A DNA stretch of 64,000 bases from Celerinatantimonas yamalensis (GTDB taxonomy: Bacteria > Pseudomonadota > Gammaproteobacteria > Enterobacterales > Celerinatantimonadaceae), in the NCBI RefSeq assembly GCF_046054155.1, contig NZ_JBEQCT010000001.1:372001-436000 (forward strand), given 5' to 3'. The position numbers and the translations under genes are program-made. This document shows, piece after piece, positions 17,099 through 26,164 of the stretch (positions within the stretch are counted from its first letter, which is position 1; the number at the start of each line of letters is the position of its first letter). The notes under the pieces were generated by a model. That model made no database searches. It had not been told where the DNA came from and saw only the letters and a list, made by a program, of their open reading frames with translations.

Positions 17099-18199
17099 AT
17101 GCAACAAAATAAAATACGCGTTGCGGTGCTGTTTGGTGGCCGTTCTGCCGAACATGAAGTTTCATTGCAGTCAGCAAGAAATGTGATTGCCGCAATCGAT
17201 CCTGAACGTTTCGAAACAATATTGATTGGAATTGATCGAGATGGTGGGTGGTATCTTAATGATCAGAGCAGGCCGTTGTTAACGGCGGATAATCTGAAAT
17301 TGGTTGCTCTGAATCAACGTGCCCAACCTACTTCACTGTTGGCCAGTGATCAACAAGGCTTGTTGATGAGTGATGGACAAGCAATGGGGTTGATTGATGT
17401 CGTGTTTCCCGTTCTGCACGGGCCTTATGGTGAGGATGGCTCGGTGCAAGGGTTGGCAAAGCTGGCTAATGTTGCTTGTGTCGGTAGTGATATCTTAGGT
17501 TCAGCCATTGGCATGGATAAAGATGTTGCCAAACGATTATTACGTGATAGTGGCATTGCGGTTGCCGATTATATGGTGCTGCGTCGGCATCAGTTGAATG
17601 AATCAATTGGACAACAAGTTAGCGAGAAGTTGGGATATCCGGTCTATGTTAAGCCTGCGAATATGGGCTCATCGGTTGGTGTGAGTAAGGTGACTTGTGA
17701 TGCTGAGCTAGTTGCAGCGTTACGCCATGCTTTTGATTATGACATTAAAGTTTTGGTTGAAGCGGCAGTGGTTGGCCGAGAGCTTGAATGTGCGGTGTTG
17801 GGCAATGATGAGCCAGAAGTGTGTGATGTTGTGGGCGAAATTATCGCCGATGAGCAGTTCTATAGTTACGATCGCAAGTATATTGAAGCCGCCGGTGCTA
17901 AGCTGCAGATCCCCGCGGATGTGGATGCGCCAACATTGGCTCGGCTGCGCCAAACCGCATTACAGGCATATCAATGTCTAGAAGCGCGAGGCATGGGTCG
18001 GGTGGACATGTTTTTAACGCCAGACGGTGAAGTCTTAGTCAATGAGATCAATACATTGCCAGGGTTCACCGCTATCAGCATGTATCCTAAGTTGTGGCAG
18101 GCAAGTGGTGTCGCGCCGCGAGAGCTGGTCACCCGTTTGATTGAACTTGCATTAGATGAGTACCACGATAAGCAGAACTTAAAGAAAACTGAGCATTAA
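17099..18199 (+). CDS. ddlA: D-alanine--D-alanine ligase
   Basis: Cytoplasmic ATP-grasp ligase making the D-Ala-D-Ala dipeptide for peptidoglycan. At 366 residues it is the longer DdlA type rather than the roughly 305-residue DdlB of the mur cluster. Motifs: LFGGRSAEHEVSLQSA (N-terminal domain), HGPYGEDGSVQGL, VKPANMGSSVGVSKV (ATP-binding loop), and EINTLPGFTAISMYPKLW (metal and D-Ala site). It stands outside the division cluster and is followed by a terminator. Confidence 0.96.
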   Translation: MQQNKIRVAVLFGGRSAEHEVSLQSARNVIAAIDPERFETILIGIDRDGGWYLNDQSRPLLTADNLKLVALNQRAQPTSLLASDQQGLLMSDGQAMGLIDVVFPVLHGPYGEDGSVQGLAKLANVACVGSDILGSAIGMDKDVAKRLLRDSGIAVADYMVLRRHQLNESIGQQVSEKLGYPVYVKPANMGSSVGVSKVTCDAELVAALRHAFDYDIKVLVEAAVVGRELECAVLGNDEPEVCDVVGEIIADEQFYSYDRKYIEAAGAKLQIPADVDAPTLARLRQTALQAYQCLEARGMGRVDMFLTPDGEVLVNEINTLPGFTAISMYPKLWQASGVAPRELVTRLIELALDEYHDKQNLKKTEH

Positions 18200-18235
18200 G
18201 TAAAAATGCGATTAGAAAACCGAGCACTTAGCTCT

Positions 18236-18268
18236 AATGCCGTTCTCTTAAGGTGAGCGGCATTTTCT
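18236..18268 (+). terminator. Rho-independent terminator of ddlA
   Basis: AATGCCG (18236-18242) pairs with CGGCATT (18258-18264); the inner TTC/GAG partly extends the stem, and TTTT follows. Confidence 0.6.
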
Positions 18269-18292
18269 TATTACTAAGGGGCTGTCAATGAC

Positions 18293-18382
18293 TCAACATC
18301 TGCTATTTCTGCTCTCGATACTCCATTCTATTTCCCAACGATGCCCATAGAGAGTGTCGATAGCGGCGGTTGGGTAACCCAT
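18293..18382 (-). mobile_element. IS4-family transposase remnant (YREK region)
   Basis: A 29-codon fragment reading GYPTAAIDTLYGHRWEIEW then SIESRNSRC. It matches by eye the C-terminal DDE region of IS4-type transposases (for example DLYSHRWEIELGYREIK), including the Y-2-R-3-E signature. The following Lys of YREK is lost and a stop intervenes shortly after. No terminal inverted repeats or intact N-terminal part were found, so this is a decayed insertion. Confidence 0.65.
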
Positions 18383-19022
18383 CGCACAACTATCGATGTC
18401 ATATCACGTATTTTTTCATTGATGTGACAGTGATTAAACGGGCCAGTGTTTAGGCGTGTTTGGATTGCTCTTTAAAGTGACTCGCTTATCGTTGTGTCCT
18501 AAAGATTAAACCACCCTGTATTGCGTATTTTCTACTCTATTGTCCAGTGTGGTTTCAATCAGCTTTTGATCTATCCACCCGAGGAGCAGTCAATTATAAA
18601 TGTGTTGACCTGATTGGTTTTTAAATTGTTGATGACGCCCTTAAAGAATCGGTCAACCGATCTTATTTGGTTTAACTGATCAGCATGATTGATTCAGGGC
18701 AGCATTTTTATTTATGATCAGATGGGTGGCTCAAATGGGATTATGACACAAAGGCATCCAGCAGTGATTGATTGAACTTGCAAGGTGACATATCAAGCCT
18801 TCTTAGGCCTACACCTTTATCCATAGCGTTAAGCCATGGTAATTGATCGGCTGTGCCAATAGCCATCGGTTGATGGTGGCTGCGGTTGGCTTATATTAAC
18901 AATAAGTATGCGCGTACTGGGGGATAGCATGTGGAACAATATCAAGTGCTGACTTGAGAAAATCACAGCTTAAGTGTACATTCTACAGCTTTGCAAATAT
19001 ATTTGTTGGAAGGATAAGCGTT
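18383..19022. other. Intergenic region upstream of adk, likely decayed insertion
   Basis: About 640 bp without a convincing gene, next to the IS4-like remnant. A minus-strand 41-codon frame at 18741-18866 is open but unrecognised. The rest is broken in all frames. The adk promoter should lie near 18890-19010. Confidence 0.45.
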
Positions 19023-19667
19023 ATGCGCATTATTTTACTGGGCGCGCCCGGAGCAGGAAAAGGGACTCAAGCACAGTTCATTATGGAACGTTATGGGATC
19101 CCGCAGATTTCCACTGGCGATATGTTGCGCGCTGCGGTGAAGGCAGGTACTGAATTAGGTCAACAAGCGAAAGCTGTGATGGATGCAGGTCAGTTGGTCA
19201 GTGATGAATTGATGATTGCATTAGTGCAGGAGCGGGTTGCTCAAGGTGATTGCGCTAAGGGATTTTTACTTGATGGATTTCCTCGTACGCGCCCTCAAGC
19301 AGATGCAATGAAAGAGCATGGTATTGATGTTGATGTGGTACTGGAATTTGATGTGCCAGATGAAGAAATAGTCAAACGTATGAGTGGTCGTCGTGTTCAT
19401 GCTAATTCAGGCCGGGTATATCATGTTGTCTATAATCCACCTAAAGTGGAGGGCAAAGATGATGTCACTGGTGAAGATCTAAAAATCCGTCCTGATGATG
19501 AAGAAGTAACGGTACGTAAACGCTTGGCTATTTATCATGAAACAACACAGCCACTGGTTGATTACTATAGTGCAGATGCCGACAATGGAATGAATAAATA
19601 CTTCCGGATTGATGGTACACAGCCCGTTGATAAAGTGAGTCAAGAGCTAGCGCAGCTGTTGGACTAA
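19023..19667 (+). CDS. adk: Adenylate kinase
   Basis: Cytoplasmic phosphotransferase, ATP + AMP to 2 ADP, 214 residues exactly as in E. coli. Starts at ATG 19023 with GAAGGA upstream; a longer frame from 18954 is not conserved. P-loop LGAPGAGKGTQA (residues 7-18), AMP-binding STGDMLRAAV and DGFPRTRPQA, and a long LID domain (about 122-159) without the four-Cys zinc site, as in enterobacterial enzymes. First gene of the conserved adk-hemH-gsk order. Confidence 0.98.
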   Translation: MRIILLGAPGAGKGTQAQFIMERYGIPQISTGDMLRAAVKAGTELGQQAKAVMDAGQLVSDELMIALVQERVAQGDCAKGFLLDGFPRTRPQADAMKEHGIDVDVVLEFDVPDEEIVKRMSGRRVHANSGRVYHVVYNPPKVEGKDDVTGEDLKIRPDDEEVTVRKRLAIYHETTQPLVDYYSADADNGMNKYFRIDGTQPVDKVSQELAQLLD

Positions 19668-19685
19668 TTTTTTGCTTCTATGATG

Positions 19686-19715
19686 AAAAAGCTGGCTCAT
19701 GTGTCAGCTTTTTTT
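19686..19715 (+). terminator. Rho-independent terminator of adk
   Basis: AAAAAGCTG (19686-19694) pairs with CAGCTTTTT (19705-19713); seven Ts follow CAGC. Transcription of hemH therefore probably begins separately. Confidence 0.8.
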
Positions 19716-19776
19716 ATTTCTTATTCCTGTTAATCGGTTAAACTAAATGATAATTCATAATCAAAAGGAATAATCT

Positions 19777-20745
19777 ATGACTAAGTCATCAACAACGGTC
19801 ATTCTTGCTAACTTAGGAACGCCTTCGCAACCTACTGCAAAGGGTGTCCGTGACTTCTTAAATCGATTTCTCTCCGATCAGCGTGTTGTGTCACTATCGC
19901 CTTGGGTATGGCAGCCTATTTTAAAAGGTATTGTCTTGCCGCTACGTAGTCCCCGAGTTGCTAAGTTGTATCAACAGATCTGGCTGGAAGGTGGCTCGCC
20001 ACTGCAGGTCTATAGTGAAAATTTATGTCATAAAATCAGTTCATTGATAGGGGATAAGGCAGCAGTTCGTTTGGCGATGAGCTATAGTGAACCATTTATT
20101 GAAGATGTCATCGATACGGCATTAAAACAAGGCTGTGAACGGCTCATCGTACTGCCCATGTATCCACAATATTCTGTCTCCACCACCGCTCCCGTTTTTG
20201 ATGCCTGCACTAGAGCGATGAAAGGGCGATTCGCACTTCCTTCATTACAGTTTGTCCGCCAATATTATGATTGGCCAGGTTATTGCGAGCTTTTAGCGCA
20301 GCGCATTCGTCAAAAAGGACACTCGTATGATGAAACTCATCAGTTGGTGTTTTCATTTCATGGTATTCCCGTGCGTTATGCCAATTTGGGAGACCCTTAT
20401 CCACAACAGTGTGAAGCGACAGCAAAACGAATCGCAGAGCTGTTAGAGTTGCCGCAAAGTGCATGGAAATTGAGTTTTCAAAGCCGGTTTGGCAAAGAAC
20501 CTTGGTTGCAGCCCTATACAGATGAAATGCTCAAGGAGCTCGCGCAGCAAGGTGTTAAGGCGATTGATATCATCAGCCCAGCATTTTCAGTGGATTGCTT
20601 AGAAACCTTAGAAGAAATTAGTTCTGAGCTAAAAGATGTCTTTTTGGATAATGGTGGCGAACATTTCCAATATATAGAAGCACTTAATGATGGTGATGAT
20701 CATGCACAAATCCTGAGTGAAATGATTTTAGAGCAATTGAACTAA
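19777..20745 (+). CDS. hemH: Ferrochelatase
   Basis: Membrane-associated terminal enzyme of heme synthesis, inserting Fe2+ into protoporphyrin IX; 322 residues. N-terminal VILANLGTP, the catalytic His in FSFHGIPVRY (about residue 192), and the acidic metal-path residues in SVDCLETLEEI. LPMYPQYSVSTTAPV is the conserved porphyrin cleft segment. Ribosome site AAAAGGAATA. An AT-rich GATAAT-like stretch upstream is not a convincing Fur box. Confidence 0.97.
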   Translation: MTKSSTTVILANLGTPSQPTAKGVRDFLNRFLSDQRVVSLSPWVWQPILKGIVLPLRSPRVAKLYQQIWLEGGSPLQVYSENLCHKISSLIGDKAAVRLAMSYSEPFIEDVIDTALKQGCERLIVLPMYPQYSVSTTAPVFDACTRAMKGRFALPSLQFVRQYYDWPGYCELLAQRIRQKGHSYDETHQLVFSFHGIPVRYANLGDPYPQQCEATAKRIAELLELPQSAWKLSFQSRFGKEPWLQPYTDEMLKELAQQGVKAIDIISPAFSVDCLETLEEISSELKDVFLDNGGEHFQYIEALNDGDDHAQILSEMILEQLN

Positions 20746-20785
20746 TGGTAAAATGTGCCATTCGTTTTGGTTGAACATAGATTTT

Positions 20786-22093
20786 ATGAAGTTTCCCGGT
20801 CGTCGTAAGACAAAACATTATTTTCCAGTGAGTGAACGAGACCCTCTGTTGTACAAAGCTAATTCACATTTAGCAGTTGAGAACAGTTACATAGTGGGCA
20901 TCGACCAAGTGATGGTTGATATCGAGGCGACGGTGAGCCGAGAGTTTATCACCTCATTTGGTTTACCTATTGGTGAGTCGTCGCTGTTAGAAGATGAACA
21001 AACTGAACGGCTTGTTCAAGCACTTGCAGAGTTACCTGATCACGTGCGTTGTTTTGCGGGTGGAACGGTCGCAAATACCACTCATAACTACTCGGTACTG
21101 GCAGATTCACCATCATACTTGCTCGGCGTTATGTCTGAAAGTATTCAAGTAGGCAGCTTTGCTTATCAATATCTGTGTAATACGTCTAGTAAAGTGAATC
21201 TGCAGTATTTACAACCCGTTGATGGACCCATTGGACGCTGCTTCACACTTATCTCAGAAGATGGTCAACGCACCTTTGGGATTAGTAAGGGAAAAATGAA
21301 CTGTCTGCAGCCTGAAGCTGTATCGCAAGCGCTGATTAGCAAAAGTTGCGCGCTACTGATTTCTGCCTATTTGGTCCGTACTAGCGTTAATGAGACGATC
21401 ATGCAAGCGTGTATGAAGGCCATCGACTATGCGCATCAAGCTAAAATTCCCGTGGTATTAACTCTTGGTACTCAATATCTGATTGCCCAAGACCCTACTT
21501 GGTGGCAACAGTTTGTACGTGAGCATGTTGATATTCTTGCGATGAATGAGCAAGAAGCCTGTGCGTTAACGGGGGAGAGCGATCCGCTGCGAGCTGTCGA
21601 TATCGCCTTAGAAAGCTGTGATTTAGTATTATGCACTGCCGGTGAGCAAGGCTTATACATGGGAGGTTATTGTGATAGCGAGGCGCTTCGTCAAACCCGT
21701 CATCCTCTTTGCTCAGATGACGGCATGGAGCAGTTCAACTATTATGAATTTAGCCGCGCGATGCGCGCCTGTGATTGCTCTAAGCCGAAAAAAATATATA
21801 GTCATATTGCACCCTATTTAGGTGGTCCTCAACAGATCCTGAATACGAATGGAGCAGGCGATGGCGCGTTAGCTGCGATTTTACATGACATCGTTGCGAA
21901 TCGATATCACCGCCTGAGTGTTCCTCAATCAGCGAAACATGCACAACCATTTTTAACTTATTCATCATTGTCACAGATCTGCAAATATGCAAATCGAGTG
22001 AGCTACGATGTTTTAATACAATCCTCCCCGCGATTAAGCCGAGGACTACCTGAACGAGAAGACAGTTTAGAAGAAGGTTATTGGGCGATATAG
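20786..22093 (+). CDS. gsk: Inosine-guanosine kinase
   Basis: PfkB-family nucleoside kinase for purine salvage, phosphorylating inosine and guanosine to IMP and GMP; 435 residues against 434 in E. coli. N-terminus MKFPGRRKTKHYFPV matches Gsk closely and fixes the start at 20786. Family motifs: FAGGTVANTTHN (nucleoside binding) and the C-terminal NTNGAGDGALAAILHD with the catalytic base Asp. The gene follows hemH by 40 bp, the same order as in Enterobacterales. No strong ribosome site seen. Confidence 0.97.
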   Translation: MKFPGRRKTKHYFPVSERDPLLYKANSHLAVENSYIVGIDQVMVDIEATVSREFITSFGLPIGESSLLEDEQTERLVQALAELPDHVRCFAGGTVANTTHNYSVLADSPSYLLGVMSESIQVGSFAYQYLCNTSSKVNLQYLQPVDGPIGRCFTLISEDGQRTFGISKGKMNCLQPEAVSQALISKSCALLISAYLVRTSVNETIMQACMKAIDYAHQAKIPVVLTLGTQYLIAQDPTWWQQFVREHVDILAMNEQEACALTGESDPLRAVDIALESCDLVLCTAGEQGLYMGGYCDSEALRQTRHPLCSDDGMEQFNYYEFSRAMRACDCSKPKKIYSHIAPYLGGPQQILNTNGAGDGALAAILHDIVANRYHRLSVPQSAKHAQPFLTYSSLSQICKYANRVSYDVLIQSSPRLSRGLPEREDSLEEGYWAI

Positions 22094-22101
22094 CAACAAT
22101 C

Positions 22102-22122
22102 AAGCCGCTGGAAGGGCGGCTT
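22102..22122. terminator. Hairpin between convergent gsk and tmaR
   Basis: AAGCCGC (22102-22108) and GCGGCTT (22116-22122) form a compact stem. Only short T stretches follow, so it is a weak but plausible bidirectional terminator. Confidence 0.45.
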
Positions 22123-22135
22123 GGTAAGTGCTTAG

Positions 22136-22453
22136 CTATTTGTCAGATTTAGCTGTACGAATTTTACGGAACAGTTCGCGACGCTCTTTAGATAACTCCG
22201 CATTTTCGATGGTATATTCATCAACTCGGTCTTCATAATCATTTTTCATGTTTTCAACAATCGCCATGATTTCACGAAAAGACATCTCTTCATGAACATA
22301 ATCGGATAAGTTGTTAAGTAGCTCAACACGTTTACGATTATCACGGATTTTATTTGCCACATCGATCATATCCCGTTTTAATTTATTACGGCGGCGAGCC
22401 ATCGAGACTAGCTCCAGCACTTGGGACATTTGCTGATTATTTGGTTTTTCCAT
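22136..22453 (-). CDS. tmaR: TmaR-family PTS polar-localisation regulator (YeeX/DUF496)
   Basis: A 105-residue, highly charged coiled-coil protein. RRNKLKRDMIDV, IRDNRKRVELLNNLSDYV, MKNDYEDRVDEY and IENAELSKERREL match E. coli TmaR (YeeX) almost block by block. TmaR sequesters PTS enzyme I at cell poles in a tyrosine-phosphorylation-dependent way; that is known for E. coli and inferred here. Single gene, convergent with gsk, ending near a shared hairpin. Confidence 0.93.
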   Translation of the reverse strand: MEKPNNQQMSQVLELVSMARRRNKLKRDMIDVANKIRDNRKRVELLNNLSDYVHEEMSFREIMAIVENMKNDYEDRVDEYTIENAELSKERRELFRKIRTAKSDK

Positions 22454-22617
22454 GAAAACTCCAATACTAATATAGTGTCAGTCATAAAACTATGATGAGG
22501 TAATGTACCTTGTATTGCTTCGATGGCAAAGGGGCTGTCGTGTATTTTCTTGATATGAAGCAAATAATTCAGCTTATAGCGAACAGGTTGTCTAAATCAT
22601 AAGCAATCCAAAGGCAC

Positions 22618-23850
22618 TTATTTACCCTCTGGGTGATGGCTGAAATCGAGGTGATATGTCGATAACGATTTGGCGATATTCTCTGGTAACTGCTCAAAGT
22701 TTGGGGTGTGCTTAATCGTTGTATTGAGCATCTGTAGATCGTCGATGGGAAGCTCATCAAATTGAGCATCGCCATCTTCGGATAGCACTTTCACATAGGG
22801 CTTTAATTTATCATCTGGATTACTCGCTGCAACTAATGCGTAGCGCTTATCATCAAGTTGTACACATGTGCCGGGCGGGTAGATCCCCAGTGAAAGAGCT
22901 AACGCTTCCACAACCTGTCTGTTAAAAAGTTTTCCAGCATTTTTAAGTAATACAGCGATAGCCAATTGCGGGGGAATTGCTTTTTGCCAAGGCGGCGGAT
23001 TAATCAGTACATCATAGTAGTCTGTGACCTGAATTAACTGCGCCATCTCCGACATTTCATTGACCCCTTTTGGATAACCGCTGCCATCAAGGCGTTCGTG
23101 GTGTAAGGCGACTAACTCGATTAACTCTTTAGGAAAGCTAGCCCGTCTTAACAGCTCGACACTATATCCGACATGAGCCTGATAATAATTTTTCTCAACG
23201 CTGCTGAGCTCTGTTTTTTTATGGCGGATTTGATAAGGGACTCGCAGCATTCCAAGATCTTGAATGAGTGCAACAAGCGCTAACTGCTGTGTCGACCCAT
23301 GATGATAGTTAAGGGTTTTTGCTACAAGAATCGTTAATACTGCGACATTCAAGCTATGCTGAAATATGTGATCGCCATTTTTTGCATTTAAAATTAAATA
23401 CACATTGGGGTGATGCTGTTTTGTAAGAATGCTCTTACAAAGATTTTCAACGCAGTGAAGCTGTTCGGTATAGGCCAGTGTTGGATTACTATTCAAATGT
23501 GAAATAGAATTTTTTAATAATTCAATATGATCATTATACAATCGCTCAGTTTTGCGTTGCTGTCTCTTTTGTTGTTGTTGGAATTTCTCGGCTGCGTTTA
23601 TCGAACGATGTGCTATAGGTGCCACGAATGCAGAATGATTAAATGAAGGTATCGTGACGGAGACCTGAATGTCTGATTTATCTAGATCAACGTCAATTTC
23701 ATCAAATGGCAAATTGCGTAAGACAATTAATTCATCTTCGCTTTTGACCTTAAAGCTGCTGCGTAAAAAAGGATGCATTGTCCAGCTTAAAGGCAAGTTC
23801 ACATAGTGGCCAATAGTCAACTTATTCAGGGGGATTTTGGTTGTTGGCAT
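22618..23850 (-). CDS. HD-GYP-type protein with degenerate HD pair
   Basis: A 410-residue cytoplasmic protein: N-terminal DUF3391-like domain (about 1-65), a Gln-rich linker (90-100), an HD-GYP domain (about 140-320) and a C-terminal extension. HSLNVA (165-170), AH (225-226), HHERLDGSGYP (250-260) and the late TDYYD are kept. The defining HD pair is QD (197-198, ALIQDLG), and the usual following Lys of HDIGK is missing. HD-GYP proteins hydrolyse cyclic di-GMP; losing a metal-binding His suggests weak activity or a sensor role. Single gene. Confidence 0.88.
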   Translation of the reverse strand: MPTTKIPLNKLTIGHYVNLPLSWTMHPFLRSSFKVKSEDELIVLRNLPFDEIDVDLDKSDIQVSVTIPSFNHSAFVAPIAHRSINAAEKFQQQQKRQQRKTERLYNDHIELLKNSISHLNSNPTLAYTEQLHCVENLCKSILTKQHHPNVYLILNAKNGDHIFQHSLNVAVLTILVAKTLNYHHGSTQQLALVALIQDLGMLRVPYQIRHKKTELSSVEKNYYQAHVGYSVELLRRASFPKELIELVALHHERLDGSGYPKGVNEMSEMAQLIQVTDYYDVLINPPPWQKAIPPQLAIAVLLKNAGKLFNRQVVEALALSLGIYPPGTCVQLDDKRYALVAASNPDDKLKPYVKVLSEDGDAQFDELPIDDLQMLNTTIKHTPNFEQLPENIAKSLSTYHLDFSHHPEGK

Positions 23851-24068
23851 TTACATCTCCCCAGCTCATGTATTTCATCTGATAATGACATCAATATTCA
23901 TTTAGGGTGTATATTATTTAGCATAGTTTGGGACAGATGATTTTTCGAGAATGCGATGACAAAACGGTTAGTTAGCTAGCAATAATCTCTGATAACTTGT
24001 AATTTCACTTGGCGCCTTCGCGACTTTTTGGCAGACTGCCTCGATTGAATCATGATAAGGAATAAGGC

Positions 24069-24683
24069 TTGCAAGCAATTACACTGGCAATAACTGGCGC
24101 ATCAGGGGCTCCTTACGCCTTAAGATTATTAGAGTCACTAGTTGCAGCTGATAGGAAAGTTTATTTACTCCTCTCAAGTGCTGCCAAGGTTGTTCTAGCG
24201 ACTGAGGTTGAGCAGCGCTGGCCTGCTGCTGATGATCTTTTTGATGCCTATATGGTCGAACATTACGGTGCAGCGCCAGGGCAAATTGTGCGATTGGGTA
24301 AAGAGCAGTGGTTTTCACCCGTTGCATCAGGTTCCTCTGCACCGAAGCAGATGGTTATTTGCCCCTGCAGTATGGGAACATTGGCATCGATATGCCAAGG
24401 GTTGTCAGATAATCTAATTGAGCGTGCGGCCGATGTGGTCCTTAAAGAGCGTGGTCAGTTAATTTTAGTCCCGCGAGAGATGCCTTTCTCGGCTATCCAT
24501 TTAGAAAACATGTTAAAACTGGCGAGGTTAGGGGTTGACATCATGCCGGCGGCTCCTGGTTTTTACCATCAACCACAAACCATTCAAGATCTGATTGATC
24601 ATGTGGTTGGTCGCATTCTTGATCACTTGCATATTCCACAAGATATGATGCCCGTGTGGGGATATCAGGGGTGCCAACGTTAA
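24069..24683 (+). CDS. ubiX: Flavin prenyltransferase UbiX
   Basis: A 204-residue enzyme building prenylated FMN, the cofactor of UbiD decarboxylase in ubiquinone synthesis. FMN-binding ITGASGAPYALRLL at the N-terminus, the conserved VASGSSAPKQMVICPCSMGTL centre (quoted in part), DVVLKERGQLILVPRE and the C-terminal MPAAPGFYH are all family marks. The start is TTG at 24069, supported by AAGGA in good position. It lies 16 bp before rudS, so the two probably share a transcript. No ubiD here. Confidence 0.95.
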   Translation: MQAITLAITGASGAPYALRLLESLVAADRKVYLLLSSAAKVVLATEVEQRWPAADDLFDAYMVEHYGAAPGQIVRLGKEQWFSPVASGSSAPKQMVICPCSMGTLASICQGLSDNLIERAADVVLKERGQLILVPREMPFSAIHLENMLKLARLGVDIMPAAPGFYHQPQTIQDLIDHVVGRILDHLHIPQDMMPVWGYQGCQR

Positions 24684-24699
24684 TGAGGAATAGATAGTT

Positions 24700-25677
24700 A
24701 TGTCAGATACTGATCAACCACTCAATGAAGTTATCAAACCTCGCTTAGGCGTGAGTGCTTGTACTATTGGTGAAAAAGTTCGTTTTGATGGGGGGCATAA
24801 GCAGTCTGAGTTTCTGCTAAAAGAATTGGCTCAATGGGTCACTTTTGTGCCATTTTGCCCAGAAGTGAAGGCAGGATTAGGGGTGCCGCGTCCTGCGATT
24901 CGATTAGCTTCAATTGATGGTCAATTGCGAGTGATTGGTAGTAAAAAAGCTGATTTAGATGTCACTGATGCGCTGGTTTTTGCAAGTGATGAACTCGTTG
25001 AGCAAGCAAGTGATCTGACTGGTTTTGTCTTTTGCGCAAAATCACCCAGCTGTGGTATGGAACGGGTGAAGGTCTATTTGCAAAGTGGCGATCCATTAGC
25101 CCAAACACAATCGGGGATATTTGCTGATAAACTGATGAAATGCTATCCAGCTATGCCTTGCGAAGAAACTGGGCGATTAAATGATCAGCTATTACGAGAG
25201 AGTTTTTTGTGTCGGTTATTTAGCTATGCCCGTTGGCAGACGATATGTCAAAATGGATTAACAGCGGCTATGCTTCTGGATTTTCATCAACGCCATAAAA
25301 TGCTATTGATGGCCCATTCTGAGCGTCATTATCGTCAGGCGGGTCCTATGCTTTCTGATCTGAAAGCGCAACCTCTAACGGAGCTTGCTGAGCGTTATAT
25401 TCAGTTAGTGATGGATGGTTTAAGGGTGGTTGCGACACGAAAAAAACACACTAATGTGTTGATGCATCTGCAAGGGTATTTTAAAAAGAATTTAGAAAAG
25501 GTTGATAAATCCGCATTGACGGAAATGATTTTACGTTATCAACAGGGGTTGTTGCCATTAACGGCACCGCTTGAGATGTTAAAGCATCATCTACGCCACT
25601 ATCCAGATAGTTATCTGCAACTGCAATACTATTTTCAGCCCTATCCAGAAGCTTTACGGGTTCAAAGTGTGATATAA
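24700..25677 (+). CDS. rudS: RudS-type tRNA 4-thiouridine desulfidase (TudS/DUF523 + DUF1722)
   Basis: A 325-residue two-domain protein. The TudS/DUF523 domain (about 14-165) has the iron-sulfur cysteines in SACTIGEKVRFDGG (C21), PFCPEV (C53) and KSPSCGM (C118). The DUF1722 (YbgA-like) domain follows (about 190-310, with HRHKMLLMAHS and ARYIQLV-like segments). RudS proteins of this architecture remove sulfur from 4-thiouridine in tRNA, relieving near-UV growth delay. Single-domain relatives desulfurate thiouracil. Older annotations call such proteins YbgA-like. Followed by a strong terminator. Confidence 0.88.
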   Translation: MSDTDQPLNEVIKPRLGVSACTIGEKVRFDGGHKQSEFLLKELAQWVTFVPFCPEVKAGLGVPRPAIRLASIDGQLRVIGSKKADLDVTDALVFASDELVEQASDLTGFVFCAKSPSCGMERVKVYLQSGDPLAQTQSGIFADKLMKCYPAMPCEETGRLNDQLLRESFLCRLFSYARWQTICQNGLTAAMLLDFHQRHKMLLMAHSERHYRQAGPMLSDLKAQPLTELAERYIQLVMDGLRVVATRKKHTNVLMHLQGYFKKNLEKVDKSALTEMILRYQQGLLPLTAPLEMLKHHLRHYPDSYLQLQYYFQPYPEALRVQSVI

Positions 25678-25707
25678 AATCAGCGGCTAGAAGGCCGCTG
25701 ATTTTTT
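25678..25707. terminator. Bidirectional terminator between rudS and fur
   Basis: ATCAGCGGC (25679-25687), loop TAGAAG, GCCGCTGAT (25694-25702), then TTTTT. On the opposite strand the stem is followed by TTTATA, so it can also end fur transcripts. Confidence 0.88.
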
Positions 25708-25732
25708 GTGACGCTGATTCAGGCGTCCATCC

Positions 25733-26164
25733 CTATTTATCATGGTTTGGGCAGTCCTGATTTAGGCAATTGCCATAGAGATAAAGACTGTGGTTGGTGA
25801 GGCTGATATTGTTTTGTTTGGCAATTAATTTTTGCCGTTCTTCGATGAGTTCATCGCGAAACTCAATAACTTTCCCACAATCTAGGCAAACTAAGTGGTC
25901 ATGATGGTTTTGACTATTCAGTTCAAACACCGATTTACCGCCTTCAAAATGATGACGGGTTATAATACCAGCATCGTCAAATTGATTTAATACACGATAA
26001 ACAGTGGCAAGACCGATCTCTTCGCCCTGATCAATAAGTTTTTTGTAAAGATCTTCGGCGCTAATATGGGCGGCATCAGGCTGTTGCATCAGATCAAGGA
26101 TCTTGATACGAGGCAATGTCACTTTTAGACCGGCTTTTTTAAGCGCTTGGTTGTTATCTGGCAT
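25733..26164 (-). CDS. fur: Ferric uptake regulator Fur
   Basis: A 143-residue winged-helix metalloregulator that represses iron acquisition with Fe2+. DNA-binding domain about 1-82 (GLKVTLPRIKILDL, then GLATVYRVLNQFDDAGII). The metal-binding HHDHLVCLDCGKVIEF follows (about 87-102), with a second CysxxxxCys (NCLNQDCPNHDK) at the C-terminus forming the structural zinc site. A TATAAT-like -10 on the minus strand at 26215-26220 may be its promoter. Unlike E. coli, fldA is not directly upstream; a lytic transglycosylase gene intervenes. Confidence 0.97.
   Translation of the reverse strand: MPDNNQALKKAGLKVTLPRIKILDLMQQPDAAHISAEDLYKKLIDQGEEIGLATVYRVLNQFDDAGIITRHHFEGGKSVFELNSQNHHDHLVCLDCGKVIEFRDELIEERQKLIAKQNNISLTNHSLYLYGNCLNQDCPNHDK

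Noticed and set aside
19748..19766. GATAAT-rich stretch before hemH as a Fur box
   Set aside because: Only one half resembles the consensus; the second half does not form the needed inverted match.
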